Positions 25,467 to 34,727 of a DNA stretch of 64,000 bases are shown here, in pieces. The stretch comes from an uncultured Bacteroidota bacterium (GTDB taxonomy: Bacteria > Bacteroidota > Bacteroidia > Chitinophagales > Chitinophagaceae), in the NCBI GenBank assembly GCA_903829015.1, contig CAIKOJ010000063.1, positions 1-64,000 of the forward strand, in the 5' to 3' direction. How positions within the stretch are numbered: the first letter of the stretch is position 1; each line of letters opens with the position of its first letter. Below the pieces are notes generated by a model that saw nothing but the letters and a program-made list of their open reading frames with translations, was not told the DNA's origin and searched no databases. Both the position numbers and the translations under genes were made by a program.

Positions 25467-26201
25467 ATGATCAGGAAGATTTTTACTGGTTTTTTATTGG
25501 TAGCAGCATTGGGCTTCGCGTTTTTTTCTTGCAAAAAAGCTACAAATCCTCTCACAGATGCTACCCGTAATTATTTTCCGCTGCAATTCGGGAGGTATAT
25601 TACATATGCAGTAGATTCTATATATTATAATTCCGCCGAAGGCACAAGAACTGAAACCAGATGCCAGTTGAAATATGCTGTAACTGATACATTTAAAGAT
25701 AAGAAAAAAAGGCTCTCTTATATTATGGACGTGTATTACCGTCCGTACGAAGGTGCCGATTGGGTTCCTAGCCGCGTTATTCTAATCACACCTACTGCTA
25801 CTGACATGTTGTATACTCAAGACGGTACTCAGTACGTAAAACTTACTTTCCCTATTACTGAAGGAACTACATGGCAAGGCAATCAGTTTGCTCAGGTACA
25901 GGATACATTGTTCAGCTACCTCAAAGGCTGGAACTATGTGTATCAGAAATACCATCAGCCTTATTTCAATGGATTCGTAGCGTTCGACAACACAGTTTCT
26001 GTGTTGGAAAACGATGAAAATTTCAATTACCAAAACGTTGACTCGACTGTTTACGGTCACAGAACATTCGCTAAAGAAGTGTATGCATGGAACGTGGGCA
26101 TGATTTACAAAGAGTGGACGCATTATAGCTGGGGCGGTGCTGATACTACCCAGAACCGGAACGGATACACCGTTATCATGCGGGCTCTGGACCATAATTG
26201 A
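25467..26201 (+). CDS. Lipoprotein of unknown function
   Basis: 244 residues. Signal peptide with lipobox FFSC at residues 19-22, followed by KK, as usual for Bacteroidota lipoproteins. The mature part begins with LTDATRNYFPLQFGRYITYAVDSIYYN and is strand-rich, with several YxxY pairs. No known domain recognised. The stop codon lies four bases before the S8 peptidase start codon, so the two are very likely cotranscribed and may act together at the cell envelope. Confidence 0.7.
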   Translation: MIRKIFTGFLLVAALGFAFFSCKKATNPLTDATRNYFPLQFGRYITYAVDSIYYNSAEGTRTETRCQLKYAVTDTFKDKKKRLSYIMDVYYRPYEGADWVPSRVILITPTATDMLYTQDGTQYVKLTFPITEGTTWQGNQFAQVQDTLFSYLKGWNYVYQKYHQPYFNGFVAFDNTVSVLENDENFNYQNVDSTVYGHRTFAKEVYAWNVGMIYKEWTHYSWGGADTTQNRNGYTVIMRALDHN

Positions 26202-26205
26202 TTTT

Positions 26206-27894
26206 ATGTGCAGGAAAGTCATTCTGACTTGGTTGGTGTTGATGATTTTTTGTTGTGAAAGATCAGTAGCTCAGCAATTTGCCTACGTAGTTTCATTTAC
26301 CGATAAGAACAATACCCCTTACAGTCTTTCTTCGCCATTATCTTATTTGTCAGCAAGGGCTGTTGCCCGCCGCACTAGGCAAGGAATTCCTATCGATAGT
26401 ACCGATCTTCCTGTAATAAATAAATACATCGACAGTACTTTAGCACTTACTAGTGGTATCTTTCACGGTTCATCCCGCTGGTTCAATCATTGCATTATAC
26501 TGGTTTCGGATTCCACATTCATCCACGCTTTGTCTGGCAAGTCATTTATCAGCAGCACAAAACTGGTGGGAGTATATTCTACATTCCTGCATCACAAGCC
26601 ATCTAATACCACTGTTAGTGCAGTAAGCACAAATAGCCCCGCTCATAAAACCACTACAGATGCTACATACTACGGCTGGACCTGGGAGCAAACACAGATT
26701 GTAAATGGCAACTATCTCCACAACAGCGGGTTCAAAGGCACCGGGCAATTAATTGCAGTGTTAGATGCCGGCTTCACCGGTTCTGATCTGCACATCGGGT
26801 TCGACAGCCTTCGCAATTCCGGCAGGATCCTGGATGGTCGCGATTTTGTTTATAACGACAATACTGTGTTCAATTTTAGTTCACACGGCACAACCGTATT
26901 GTCTACTATGGCTGGCTACATACCCAACAATCCGCCAAATAACTATATCGGTTCAGCGCCTCTGGCTTCATACGCATTGTATGTCACGGAAGATGAAGGC
27001 TCTGAACAGCCTATAGAATTATACAATCTGGAATTAGCATCCGAGCGTGCAGATAGTATTGGCGCCGACATAATCACATCGTCTTTGGGTTACAATACGT
27101 TCACCGACCCGTCGCTCAACCTAAATTTCGCAGTTGATCTGGATGGCAAAACAACGATTTGTGCTCGTGGTGCGAACGCTGCAACAAAAAAAGGCATCTT
27201 GTTTGTTGCATCTGCCGGCAATGAAGGTGGCAATCCATGGAACATGATACTTACCCCCGGCGATGCCGATAGCGCGCTCACCATTGGTTCTGTTGATGCT
27301 ATAGGTGCAGTTTGGGGTACTAGCGGATATGGCCCTAATGCCGCAGGGCAAATAAAACCCGATGTTTGCGGGCAGGGGCATTTCGCAAGTATTTTCACTA
27401 CCGGCGGCGGGCTGGGACAACAGGATGGCACTTCTCTTTCCACACCACAGATAGCTGGTTGGGCGGCATGCTTGTGGCAGGCCAACCCTAATGCGACACC
27501 TTACCAGATTCGTCAGGCGATTATTCGCTGTGCAAATCATTACAGTACACCAAACTCACACATAGGCTATGGGGTGCCTAATTTCAATTGCACCGAGCAG
27601 TTGCTGAACGTTGCCAATACTCCTCCTCCGTTTATTCCGGGCAACTGGATTGCGGTTGTCCCAAACCCTTTCCATAGTGAAATACGCATTTCTGCCTACC
27701 CCGATACAAACAATGATGTAGAATTCCGAATTCTGGATGTAACAGGTAAAACTGTGGCCTCTATGACGAACTATCTGTTCAAAGGTTACAACCCCGCATT
27801 TACCTTTCCGGTTGTGAACCTGCCCAATGGCGTTTACATCCTGAAAGTTGCATCCCCAACGCAACAGCAGGTTATCAGGATCGTGAAACAATAG
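26206..27894 (+). CDS. Subtilisin-like (S8) serine peptidase with T9SS sorting domain
   Basis: 562 residues from the ATG at 26206; the frame is open from 26137, but only the later start puts the signal peptide (CRKVILTWLVLMIFCCERSVAQ, in part) at the N-terminus and it avoids overlap with the lipoprotein gene. The catalytic triad is Asp187 (AVLDAGFTG), His227 (SSHGTTVLSTMAG) and Ser410 (DGTSLSTPQIAGW). Residues 22-110 resemble a propeptide. The C-terminal 80 residues from VPNPFHSEIRIS to VIRIVKQ are a type A T9SS sorting domain, so the enzyme is secreted or surface-bound. The 3' end overlaps the convergent O-antigen ligase gene by 20 bases. Confidence 0.92.
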   Translation: MCRKVILTWLVLMIFCCERSVAQQFAYVVSFTDKNNTPYSLSSPLSYLSARAVARRTRQGIPIDSTDLPVINKYIDSTLALTSGIFHGSSRWFNHCIILVSDSTFIHALSGKSFISSTKLVGVYSTFLHHKPSNTTVSAVSTNSPAHKTTTDATYYGWTWEQTQIVNGNYLHNSGFKGTGQLIAVLDAGFTGSDLHIGFDSLRNSGRILDGRDFVYNDNTVFNFSSHGTTVLSTMAGYIPNNPPNNYIGSAPLASYALYVTEDEGSEQPIELYNLELASERADSIGADIITSSLGYNTFTDPSLNLNFAVDLDGKTTICARGANAATKKGILFVASAGNEGGNPWNMILTPGDADSALTIGSVDAIGAVWGTSGYGPNAAGQIKPDVCGQGHFASIFTTGGGLGQQDGTSLSTPQIAGWAACLWQANPNATPYQIRQAIIRCANHYSTPNSHIGYGVPNFNCTEQLLNVANTPPPFIPGNWIAVVPNPFHSEIRISAYPDTNNDVEFRILDVTGKTVASMTNYLFKGYNPAFTFPVVNLPNGVYILKVASPTQQQVIRIVKQ

Positions 27895-29113
27895 CATTGT
27901 CTTCTTTCGTTGCAAAGAAAAACATCGATGTGAAGAACGAATAAAACATTATCCCCCGTTGCAGCGATAAAATACTCTCAGTAAAACAGGTAGCAACTAT
28001 CACTACCATCAGGCACAGATACAACTGATTCTTTGTTATCACTCCTTGCCTTATGTGCCAAAGGAAAGTTGCTACTAATATCCCAACACCCGCCAACCCA
28101 AAACAAAGCCATTCATAAATATATTCGTTGTGTGGATCATGGTATAGCTCCGGTAAAGAAGCGTGCAGCGAACGTACAAACGACTGCAACTCCATCATCA
28201 TATACACCCGGCCTGGCCCCACGCCGGTAAGCCAGTAATGGTGCAGCAGGTTCATATCCATATTCCAGATAAGCTGCCTCGCATACACCGAATTATCGTT
28301 GGTAAGTGTATGTTTTTCGGCACTAAAAAACTGCACCATTTCGTTCATGCGCTGTGCAATAAACGGAACAAAAAGCCATGCACAAACTGTTGTAACGATC
28401 ATCGTTCCAATCAGCACTTTGTATTCTTTTAATTTCCCCCTCTTTGTAGCGAAGTACAACACAACAACGGCAGCAGTTGCGAGCATTGGCGTTTTTGCAC
28501 CCAACGCCAGCAGAAACACAAACGAAAGAAACAGAAGTAAATTCACGTAAAGCGACTTTAGCCGGAGACCTCGCTCCCCCGCATACAACAACACACAAAT
28601 TGCAAACCCCAGGTACATAGAAAGGTAGGTTGGGTGAATATCTGTGAGTTGATGCACCTTACCACGATAGGCGATATGTGTCATTGCAGCAACATCTTTT
28701 AAAATGAAATAGTGGTAAGCCACCCCGGCATTCGCAACCACGCAAGTGAGTACACAGCCATAAACAAAATACAGCAGCTCATCAGCAATAAGCCTTGTAA
28801 ATGCCGGTGCAATAACTGCAAACAAAAAAGGCATGAACAAAAAAGAAACCCGCTGCCCACAAAGTGTCATCAGCCTGTGCAGATACTCATGCGGCGTAAA
28901 AGGTATCGCCAATAGGAACAGGAAAAAACCCGCCGAGATAATAGTGGCTCTAACAGCGTTACCTTTTGTGAGCCCTCCCTTGGTCTTTATGGTACGTACT
29001 ACGAAATAAACACTCACCGCCATGGTTACCCACACCTGCAGTTTCATAGGCAGGAAAAAGGTGATCAGCAGCAGCCTCGCCAGGTAGCGGTCAATGTTAT
29101 TAGTAGCATTCAT
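27875..29113 (-). CDS. O-antigen ligase / Wzy_C-type polymerase family membrane protein
   Basis: 412 residues, about 11 membrane helices. A long periplasmic loop (about residues 255-330) carries RQLIWNMDMNLLHHYWLTGVGPG and HDPHNEYIYEW, the Wzy_C/WaaL pattern with an invariant-type His near HNEY. Such enzymes join polysaccharide to lipid A core or to other acceptors. The start overlaps the end of the glycosyltransferase gene by four bases, so they are translationally coupled. Ligase and polymerase roles cannot be told apart from sequence. Confidence 0.85.
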   Translation of the reverse strand: MNATNNIDRYLARLLLITFFLPMKLQVWVTMAVSVYFVVRTIKTKGGLTKGNAVRATIISAGFFLFLLAIPFTPHEYLHRLMTLCGQRVSFLFMPFLFAVIAPAFTRLIADELLYFVYGCVLTCVVANAGVAYHYFILKDVAAMTHIAYRGKVHQLTDIHPTYLSMYLGFAICVLLYAGERGLRLKSLYVNLLLFLSFVFLLALGAKTPMLATAAVVVLYFATKRGKLKEYKVLIGTMIVTTVCAWLFVPFIAQRMNEMVQFFSAEKHTLTNDNSVYARQLIWNMDMNLLHHYWLTGVGPGRVYMMMELQSFVRSLHASLPELYHDPHNEYIYEWLCFGLAGVGILVATFLWHIRQGVITKNQLYLCLMVVIVATCFTESILSLQRGIMFYSFFTSMFFFATKEDNAIVSRS

Positions 29114-30240
29114 TTTTTAATCTTCTCCTTAGCAAATTCACGCCTTGCTTCAGCCACAAATCCTGTAAACTCCTCATTAAAACGCTCCTCCGAAAATCTG
29201 ATGGAATTTTCTCTGATCAATCGATGATTGGTGAGCGGCTTATTTTCAAATTTCTTTACTGCTTCAATTACGCCCTCTTCCGATTGATCAGCATACAAAT
29301 AGCCGGTTGCTCCATCAATAACTGTTTCTTTATACCCACCATAATCAAGCGCTATTACCGGAGTGCCGCAAGCCTGCACTTCCACACACATGATCCCGAA
29401 ATCTTCTTTTGCCGCAAAGATACAGGCTTTCGCCTGCTGCACATACCTGATCATTGCCTCGTCGGGTTGGTATCCCAGCCACTCTATATTGGCACATCCC
29501 TTCAGATCATCAAATTCCTTTGCGCCCCACCCCTCACCTATCAGTTTCAATTGTTTGTCCGGCATCGCCTTGAATGCCCTTGCGATCATGTCCATCTTCT
29601 TGTAGGGCACCACCCTGCCCACACATAAATAATAATCCTGCCTAGGCGCCTCGCTGAGTGCAAACTTATCTACCCGAACAGGAGGATAGATCACCTTCGA
29701 CTCCCTGCCATAACTGCGTGCTATACGCTGACGTATATGCTCTGAGTTCGCAATAAAATAATGCACATGCTGTGCCGATGCCGCATCCCATCGTCTCAGG
29801 TATTGCACATACCATTTGTACAACCCGGTTCTGCCCAACCAGTGCCCGCTGGCATAGTCGTCATACATATCCCAGATAGGTCGTAGCGGTGTATGGCAGT
29901 AACAGATATTCAGCGTTCCCGGATCACTTCTGAATCCCTTGGCTACCGCATGAGAGGTCGACAGAATAAGATCGTACCCCTTCAGGTTAAACCTCCCCAT
30001 TAGCCAGGGCATGACCGGAAGGAAGTATCTGTACAGTTTTGAAATGAACGGCACATACTGCAGCACCGATGTTATCACCGGCTTACCTTTTAGTATATCT
30101 GCTTTGGCATCCGGCGAGAATTTATCAAACAGCCCATAAATGTCAACCTCCTCTTTTTCATACAAGGCAATAATGGCCCCTGCCACTTTCTCAGCGCCAC
30201 CATTTGCATTAAACCAGTCTTGTACAAAAGCCAATTTCAT
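29110..30240 (-). CDS. Family 4 glycosyltransferase
   Basis: 376 residues from the ATG at 30240. The frame stays open to 30396, but only the later start begins with the family N-terminus MKLAFVQDWFNANGGAEKV. GT-B fold: acceptor half with NICYCHTPLRPIWDMYDDY, donor half with LCVGRVVPYKKMDMI, KLIGEGW and the EDFGIMCVEVQACGTPVIALDYGG block with the Glu-x7-Glu type motif. Mannosyltransferases of this group are the nearest match I recall. It is followed, with a four-base overlap, by an O-antigen ligase, so both probably act in the same surface glycan pathway. Confidence 0.88.
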   Translation of the reverse strand: MKLAFVQDWFNANGGAEKVAGAIIALYEKEEVDIYGLFDKFSPDAKADILKGKPVITSVLQYVPFISKLYRYFLPVMPWLMGRFNLKGYDLILSTSHAVAKGFRSDPGTLNICYCHTPLRPIWDMYDDYASGHWLGRTGLYKWYVQYLRRWDAASAQHVHYFIANSEHIRQRIARSYGRESKVIYPPVRVDKFALSEAPRQDYYLCVGRVVPYKKMDMIARAFKAMPDKQLKLIGEGWGAKEFDDLKGCANIEWLGYQPDEAMIRYVQQAKACIFAAKEDFGIMCVEVQACGTPVIALDYGGYKETVIDGATGYLYADQSEEGVIEAVKKFENKPLTNHRLIRENSIRFSEERFNEEFTGFVAEARREFAKEKIKK

Positions 30241-30455
30241 TCGTGGCACAAAATACGGCATTAATTCCGCCATTTTAAAAAGCCAGTTTCCGCACTTCCT
30301 ATCGGACCAATTTACGCGAATGGAGCCTCCTGTTAGACCAACTTCATATTCCTTAGCCCAAACCAATTTCCTTAACCCTAACGATGGAACATACAAACCC
30401 CTGCCACTTCCAACATTATTAACGTAATTTCCTTCCCAATTTCATAAAATACCAA

Positions 30456-30944
30456 ATGCAGCCCCGAATAGAGTCCATCCAAGTAAAAAAGCTTATTGGT
30501 AAACGGTTAAGTATGTCCCTCACAAACAACCGCACCACCGAGCTCTGGCAGAGTTTTATGCCGCATAGGAAGGAGATAATCAATTCAGTTGGAAGTGATA
30601 TGTTTTCCCTCAGAGTGTATGATCCACAATACTTTGCAAATTTCAACCCAGGTGCCGAATTCGATAAATGGGCAGCAATAGAGGTAAGCGATTACGATTA
30701 CAATTCCATTCCACCCGGCATGGAGACACTGACCTTGCCGGCTGGGCTGTACGCTGTATTTAATTACGTTGGCGCAGCCAGTGCAGGTGGACCTTTCTTC
30801 CAGCATATTTATGGCACATGGCTACCAAATTCGGAATACCGGCTGGATAACCGCCCCCATTTCGAAGTACTTGGAGATAAATACAAAAACGAATCTCCCG
30901 ACTCAGAAGAAGAAATATGGATACCGGTGAAACAACGCACCTGA
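30456..30944 (+). CDS. GyrI-like small-molecule binding domain protein
   Basis: 162 residues, single domain. The opening PRIESIQVKKLIGKRLSMSLTNNRT, the KWAAIEVSDYD segment and the tail (GGPFFQHIYGTWLPNSEY, DNRPHFEVLG, EEEIWIPVK) fit the GyrI-like/AraC effector-binding fold, which binds small, often toxic, ligands. No DNA-binding domain is attached. Role unknown beyond the fold. Divergent from the glycosyltransferase gene with about 215 non-coding bases between starts. Confidence 0.8.
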   Translation: MQPRIESIQVKKLIGKRLSMSLTNNRTTELWQSFMPHRKEIINSVGSDMFSLRVYDPQYFANFNPGAEFDKWAAIEVSDYDYNSIPPGMETLTLPAGLYAVFNYVGAASAGGPFFQHIYGTWLPNSEYRLDNRPHFEVLGDKYKNESPDSEEEIWIPVKQRT

Positions 30945-31075
30945 TCTCTCACTCTTCCTTGTATAGCCACCAAAAGCCTCAATGACCCGGCATATTCAAA
31001 AATAAATCCATCTTATAGCCTTAAAACATTAGTCCTTTTATAACATTTGTCATAAAATTTACTCACAAAACAATC

Positions 31076-31083
31076 TAACTTTG
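31076..31083 (+). promoter_or_regulatory. TAnnTTTG -7 element
   Basis: TAACTTTG ends five bases before the ATG at 31089. The transcript would start at or next to the start codon. Confidence 0.55.
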
Positions 31084-31088
31084 TGCAT

Positions 31089-31754
31089 ATGACTAGAAGG
31101 TACTTTCAGCTTTTCACTATTATTTTTTGTTGCTTCTGGGGCGCAGGTATTGCAACAGCGCAAACCGGCTTCGACAATATTATCCAGATCAACGGTGTAA
31201 CTATGACTGCTGATAGCCTTCGGGCAGTACCGGATGTTACCATTACCGTAAAGAATAAGAACAGAGGCGTGGAGTCAGGCTTCAACGGCGTATTCTCGCT
31301 CGTGTGCTACAAAGGCGATACACTGCTGTTCAGCAGCCTTGGTTTCCGTTCAAAAGAATTCGTGGTTTCAAAAAAACTGGAGGGTCAGTACTTCTCCCTC
31401 ATTCAGCTGATGGTGCAGGATACCTTCTACCTGCCCGAAACCATCATCAGACCGTTACCTTCAAAAGAAGGCTTCGACTATGCCTTCCGCTACTGGAACA
31501 TACCTAACGATAAATACGAGATCGCCCGTAAAAACACTGATGCTTATTTGCTCCGTGTGCTTGCCTACACCTTGCCTATAGATGGCCACAATGCACAATC
31601 AAGAATGCAGCAGCAATTGGCTAACGATGCCGTTTATTACGGCATGCAAAAACCAATGAACATCCTCAACCCACTTGCATGGGGCGAATTTTTTGATGCC
31701 TGGAAAAGAGGAGACTTTCGCCGCCAGAAACAATTATACAAAAGCGACTACTAA
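31089..31754 (+). CDS. Secreted carboxypeptidase-like regulatory domain protein
   Basis: 221 residues from the ATG at 31089; a GTG six bases earlier overlaps the promoter. Signal peptide to about residue 25 (FWGAGIATAQ). A CarboxypepD_reg-like beta-sandwich follows, with MTADSLRAVPDVTITVKNKNR, SGFNGVFSLVCYKGDTLLFSSLGF and the usual EFVVSKK ending. The C-terminal third is helical with GMQKPMNILNPLAWGEFFDAWKR. Similar stand-alone proteins are common in the phylum, with unknown function. The message is probably leaderless. Confidence 0.75.
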   Translation: MTRRYFQLFTIIFCCFWGAGIATAQTGFDNIIQINGVTMTADSLRAVPDVTITVKNKNRGVESGFNGVFSLVCYKGDTLLFSSLGFRSKEFVVSKKLEGQYFSLIQLMVQDTFYLPETIIRPLPSKEGFDYAFRYWNIPNDKYEIARKNTDAYLLRVLAYTLPIDGHNAQSRMQQQLANDAVYYGMQKPMNILNPLAWGEFFDAWKRGDFRRQKQLYKSDY

Positions 31755-31784
31755 TATCGTTTCTTAGTGTAGGGGGACGCAACA

Positions 31785-33149
31785 TTAATTCAATCCATAC
31801 TCACTCACCAGCCATATAAACTGTGTAAGCACTGCTGCGCCCAGTTTTAACTCCCTGTGGTTCACGTTTTCAAATACGTCATTGTCGGTATGGTGCAGAT
31901 CGAAGTAACGCTGTGAATCCGGCAACAGTCCACCCAACGGCACGCCCAGTTTGTCGTGCATCGGCGATATGTCTGACCCACCTTCATCTTGGTCAAAGTC
32001 ATATACCCCATAAGGCAGAAAAAGGTTTTTGTACTTCTTTATATGCTCACGCTGTGCCGGAGTCACCTCCATGCCTATACCCCTTGGCGTAAACCCGCCC
32101 GCATCTGTTTCCAGCGCAATTACGTGCTGCTCGTGCTTTTTCATGGCAGAATCGGCATAGGCCAATCCGCCCTTTTGTCCGTTTTCCTCGTTCATAAACA
32201 ACACAGCCCTGATGGTGCATTTAGGTCTGATGCCTAGTGCCTTGAACGCCCTTATCACCTCCATCGACTGCACACATCCTGCGCCGTCGTCCTGTGCACC
32301 CTCTCCTACGTCCCACGAATCCAGATGCCCTCCTATAGTAATAATGCGTTCTGGCTTTTCAGTTCCTTTGATCTCACCTATCACATTGTATGAGCGCACT
32401 GCGTCGGGCATCATGTGGCATTCAGAGGTCATTCTCGCTACTACGCCCCCTTTCATACATGCTTCAGCCAGCCGGTCGGAAGTGGAATTGCCCAGCGCCA
32501 TTTCAGGTATCTTTTTTGTGCTGTCTCTATAGTGCATACCACCAGTGTGCGGGTAATCATCCTCCCCTGTCGACATTGACCTGATGATCACGCCAACGGC
32601 ACCTTTTTCCACTGCTACGCTTGGGCTGCCGCCACGGTATTTCACCGCATCGCCATAGCCGTTAAATGTAAAAATGAAGTCCTGCCTGAAGCGGTAGTTG
32701 AAAAATACGATCTTCCCCTTTATCATATTCTCAGGCAATGTCTTAAACTCATCATAGTCGTGCACCATAATTACCGGTGCTTCAAGGGTTTTCCCTCCGG
32801 TTCCTTCGCTGTTACCTAAAGAGAGCGCCCTCACCTCTTCAAAATCATTACCCATCTTCAGGTAAAGGCTTTCTTTACCCCTGTACCAGTACGGCACATC
32901 GCACGGCTGAAGCCACACCTTGTCGGCTCCGGTCTCTCTCATAGCCTGCTCGCCCCATTGCACTGCCTTTGCCGCCGCCGGAGATCCGCTGATCCTGTGG
33001 CCCACCGACTTACACAACACCCTTAGGTTATTGTAGCAGGTGCCATGCAGCATAATTTCATTGGCTATCTTCCTGAATACCAGCGAATCCTGACCAAAGG
33101 ATGCCGTTGCCAGTCCCAGTGTACACAAAGTGAGTAAGCGTAATTTCAT
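31785..33149 (-). CDS. M28-family zinc peptidase (carboxypeptidase Q-like)
   Basis: 454 residues from the ATG at 33149, which starts the signal peptide (KLRLLTLCTLGLATASFGQ). A PA-like insert near residues 130-180 precedes the catalytic part. Zinc and catalytic residues: GGHLDSWDVGEGAQDDGAG (His, Asp, and the bridging DD), MNEENGQKGG (catalytic Glu pair), ALETDAGG and a late HHTDND histidine. The order agrees with M28 aminopeptidases/carboxypeptidase Q. Periplasmic or secreted peptide breakdown is expected. No operon partner. Confidence 0.9.
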   Translation of the reverse strand: MKLRLLTLCTLGLATASFGQDSLVFRKIANEIMLHGTCYNNLRVLCKSVGHRISGSPAAAKAVQWGEQAMRETGADKVWLQPCDVPYWYRGKESLYLKMGNDFEEVRALSLGNSEGTGGKTLEAPVIMVHDYDEFKTLPENMIKGKIVFFNYRFRQDFIFTFNGYGDAVKYRGGSPSVAVEKGAVGVIIRSMSTGEDDYPHTGGMHYRDSTKKIPEMALGNSTSDRLAEACMKGGVVARMTSECHMMPDAVRSYNVIGEIKGTEKPERIITIGGHLDSWDVGEGAQDDGAGCVQSMEVIRAFKALGIRPKCTIRAVLFMNEENGQKGGLAYADSAMKKHEQHVIALETDAGGFTPRGIGMEVTPAQREHIKKYKNLFLPYGVYDFDQDEGGSDISPMHDKLGVPLGGLLPDSQRYFDLHHTDNDVFENVNHRELKLGAAVLTQFIWLVSEYGLN

Positions 33150-33274
33150 ATTGGGGTACAAATGTTAAACTCGTAAATCAATTGATTCTATCCTTCGTTA
33201 AGAACACCGCGATAAAGATATCTGTTAAGCTCTAAAATAATAAACCGGCTGACTAACCCTAACCGGGTATTTTC

Positions 33275-33820
33275 TTAATCTTTAGTACTCATGCCTTTAA
33301 ACTGATGATGCGTTTCCTTAAACAGCACATTAAAGGTGGTCAGAGAGCCATATATAGCTGTGATGTACTGCTGCAGGTCCACTTTCTCATCGTCTGTCAT
33401 TACTTTGTGCGCATTTATTTTTTGCTCCATCACCCTCAATCTGTCCCTCACCATCACTATTTTATGGAAGAAGGTCTCTATTGGCACCTCTTTCGACTGC
33501 ATCGTCGGATCACCGGGTTTCAGGATCATATTGCCTCGTTTCCACTTAGGGCCTATAGGCACCACCTGCATTTCGTGCAGGCGCTGATCCAGTATATTAC
33601 TCAGTGCCTGTTCAATATCTGCTATGGTAATACCTTCACTGCTGCCGCCAGCTTCAACTTCCTCTATCGTTTTCAGATCAGCATAGTCTTTGCTGATGCT
33701 CTTAGTGCCCTGCTGCGATTTAAACCAGATGATATAAAATTCTGAGGCCGTATCTACAATCACCCCTTTGCCAAAATGCCCGTGATCTACCCGTGATCCT
33801 ATTCCTAACTGTGTGCTCAT
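33275..33820 (-). CDS. Conserved hypothetical cytoplasmic protein with Tudor/SH3-like N-terminus
   Basis: 181 residues, no signal peptide. The first 50 residues (LGIGSRVDHGHFGKGVIVDTASEFYIIWF) form the small beta-barrel pattern seen in CarD-like and UvrD-tail domains, where GxVxHxxFGxGxV is followed by a hydrophobic strand. The rest is helical: an ADIEQALSNILDQRL segment, then KWKRGNMILKPGDPTMQSKE and a C-terminal coiled-coil part. This suggests nucleic-acid or RNA polymerase contact, but only by fold. Family not recognised. Confidence 0.6.
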   Translation of the reverse strand: MSTQLGIGSRVDHGHFGKGVIVDTASEFYIIWFKSQQGTKSISKDYADLKTIEEVEAGGSSEGITIADIEQALSNILDQRLHEMQVVPIGPKWKRGNMILKPGDPTMQSKEVPIETFFHKIVMVRDRLRVMEQKINAHKVMTDDEKVDLQQYITAIYGSLTTFNVLFKETHHQFKGMSTKD

Positions 33821-33846
33821 AAAGTTTTATTAATAGGTCGAAAGTA

Positions 33847-34005
33847 AGGAACGATGGCGAAATAAATCAGGTAAGTTAACGAAGTTATTTTTCTTTTATG
33901 CAAGGTGCTAAAGCCGCGAATAATGAATTATTTAAGGACTTTGGCAACGAAGCAGAAATGGAAAAGAACAAGTTAGGTTGCGTGATTTATTTCGTTATCG
34001 TTCCT
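33847..34005. mobile_element. MITE-like 159-bp imperfect palindrome
   Basis: Terminal inverted repeats 33847-33869 and 33983-34005 match at 21 of 23 positions. The pairing continues inwards with gaps (TTTT, TGC and AAAG blocks) to a central AATAAT-GA-ATTATT at 33919-33932, so the whole element can fold into one long hairpin. No target-site duplication was made out. No transposase is present. It could be a non-autonomous element or a large structured RNA. Confidence 0.6.
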
Positions 34006-34026
34006 GGAGAAAAAATGCCAAAATAA
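33898..34026 (+). CDS. Possible 42-codon ORF inside the palindromic element
   Basis: ATG at 33898, stop at 34024-34026. The product has an acidic/basic helix-like first half (NNELFKDFGNEAEMEKNK) and a hydrophobic stretch (LGCVIYFVIVPGEK). It begins in the left arm and runs through the right arm of the palindrome, so it could be an accident of the repeat. No ribosome-binding evidence. Listed with low confidence. Confidence 0.2.
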   Translation: MQGAKAANNELFKDFGNEAEMEKNKLGCVIYFVIVPGEKMPK

Positions 34027-34082
34027 AGTCACGCCTTGTTTTGATCGTTTCATAACTTTACACTTTTAAACATCAGTCTTGT

Positions 34083-34718
34083 TTGGGCAGGTCAATTAAC
34101 AAAATTGTATTTTTTATTTTCGCAGGCATTCTATTAACTGCGGGCTATAACTGCACTGCTCAAAATCAGGCAGACTCCCTGCGTCGCCCGGTTACAACCA
34201 ACCAATCAACCGAAGTCAATACCAAATCAAAAACAACAGCTACTGATGATACCGTAGCCATCCCTGCCAAGCCGAAAAAATTTCAGCCCAATCCCAAAAA
34301 GGCCGGATTATATTCTGCTATAGTTCCGGGACTGGGTCAATTATATAACCGGCAATACCTCAAGATACCCCTGGTGTATGCCGGCATCGGCGTTGCAGGT
34401 TACTTTTTCTTTCACAACAACGATAACTACCAGTCATACCGCAAAGCATATATCGGGCGCATCAATAACCCTTACCCCACCGACAAGTATGTGAACATAT
34501 ATTCAAACGACCAACTGCAGACGCTGCAAAACGATTACAAAAAGTACCTCGATATGACTGTGTTATTTAGCAGCATTGGGTATGCCCTGCAGGTGATCGA
34601 TGCCATCACTTCTGCGCATCTGAAGAACTTCGATATCTCCCGCGATATTTCAATGAGGGTTCTACCTGTTCCCTATGCCAATGGAATGGGTATGGGCATT
34701 GTAATGAACCTGAAGTGA
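34083..34718 (+). CDS. DUF5683 domain membrane protein
   Basis: 211 residues from a TTG at 34083; no ATG is available before the signal peptide (INKIVFFIFAGILLTAGYN). After a low-complexity Thr/Lys-rich linker (residues 30-75) comes the DUF5683 region with PNPKKAGLYSAIVPGLGQLYNRQYLKIPLVYAGIG, two hydrophobic helices and a VIDAITSAHLKNFDIS segment. Members are common in Bacteroidota, often near parA/parB, which is not the case here. A TAACTTTA sequence near 34060 is a possible promoter. Function unknown. Confidence 0.8.
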   Translation: MGRSINKIVFFIFAGILLTAGYNCTAQNQADSLRRPVTTNQSTEVNTKSKTTATDDTVAIPAKPKKFQPNPKKAGLYSAIVPGLGQLYNRQYLKIPLVYAGIGVAGYFFFHNNDNYQSYRKAYIGRINNPYPTDKYVNIYSNDQLQTLQNDYKKYLDMTVLFSSIGYALQVIDAITSAHLKNFDISRDISMRVLPVPYANGMGMGIVMNLK

Positions 34719-34727
34719 TAAATAGAA

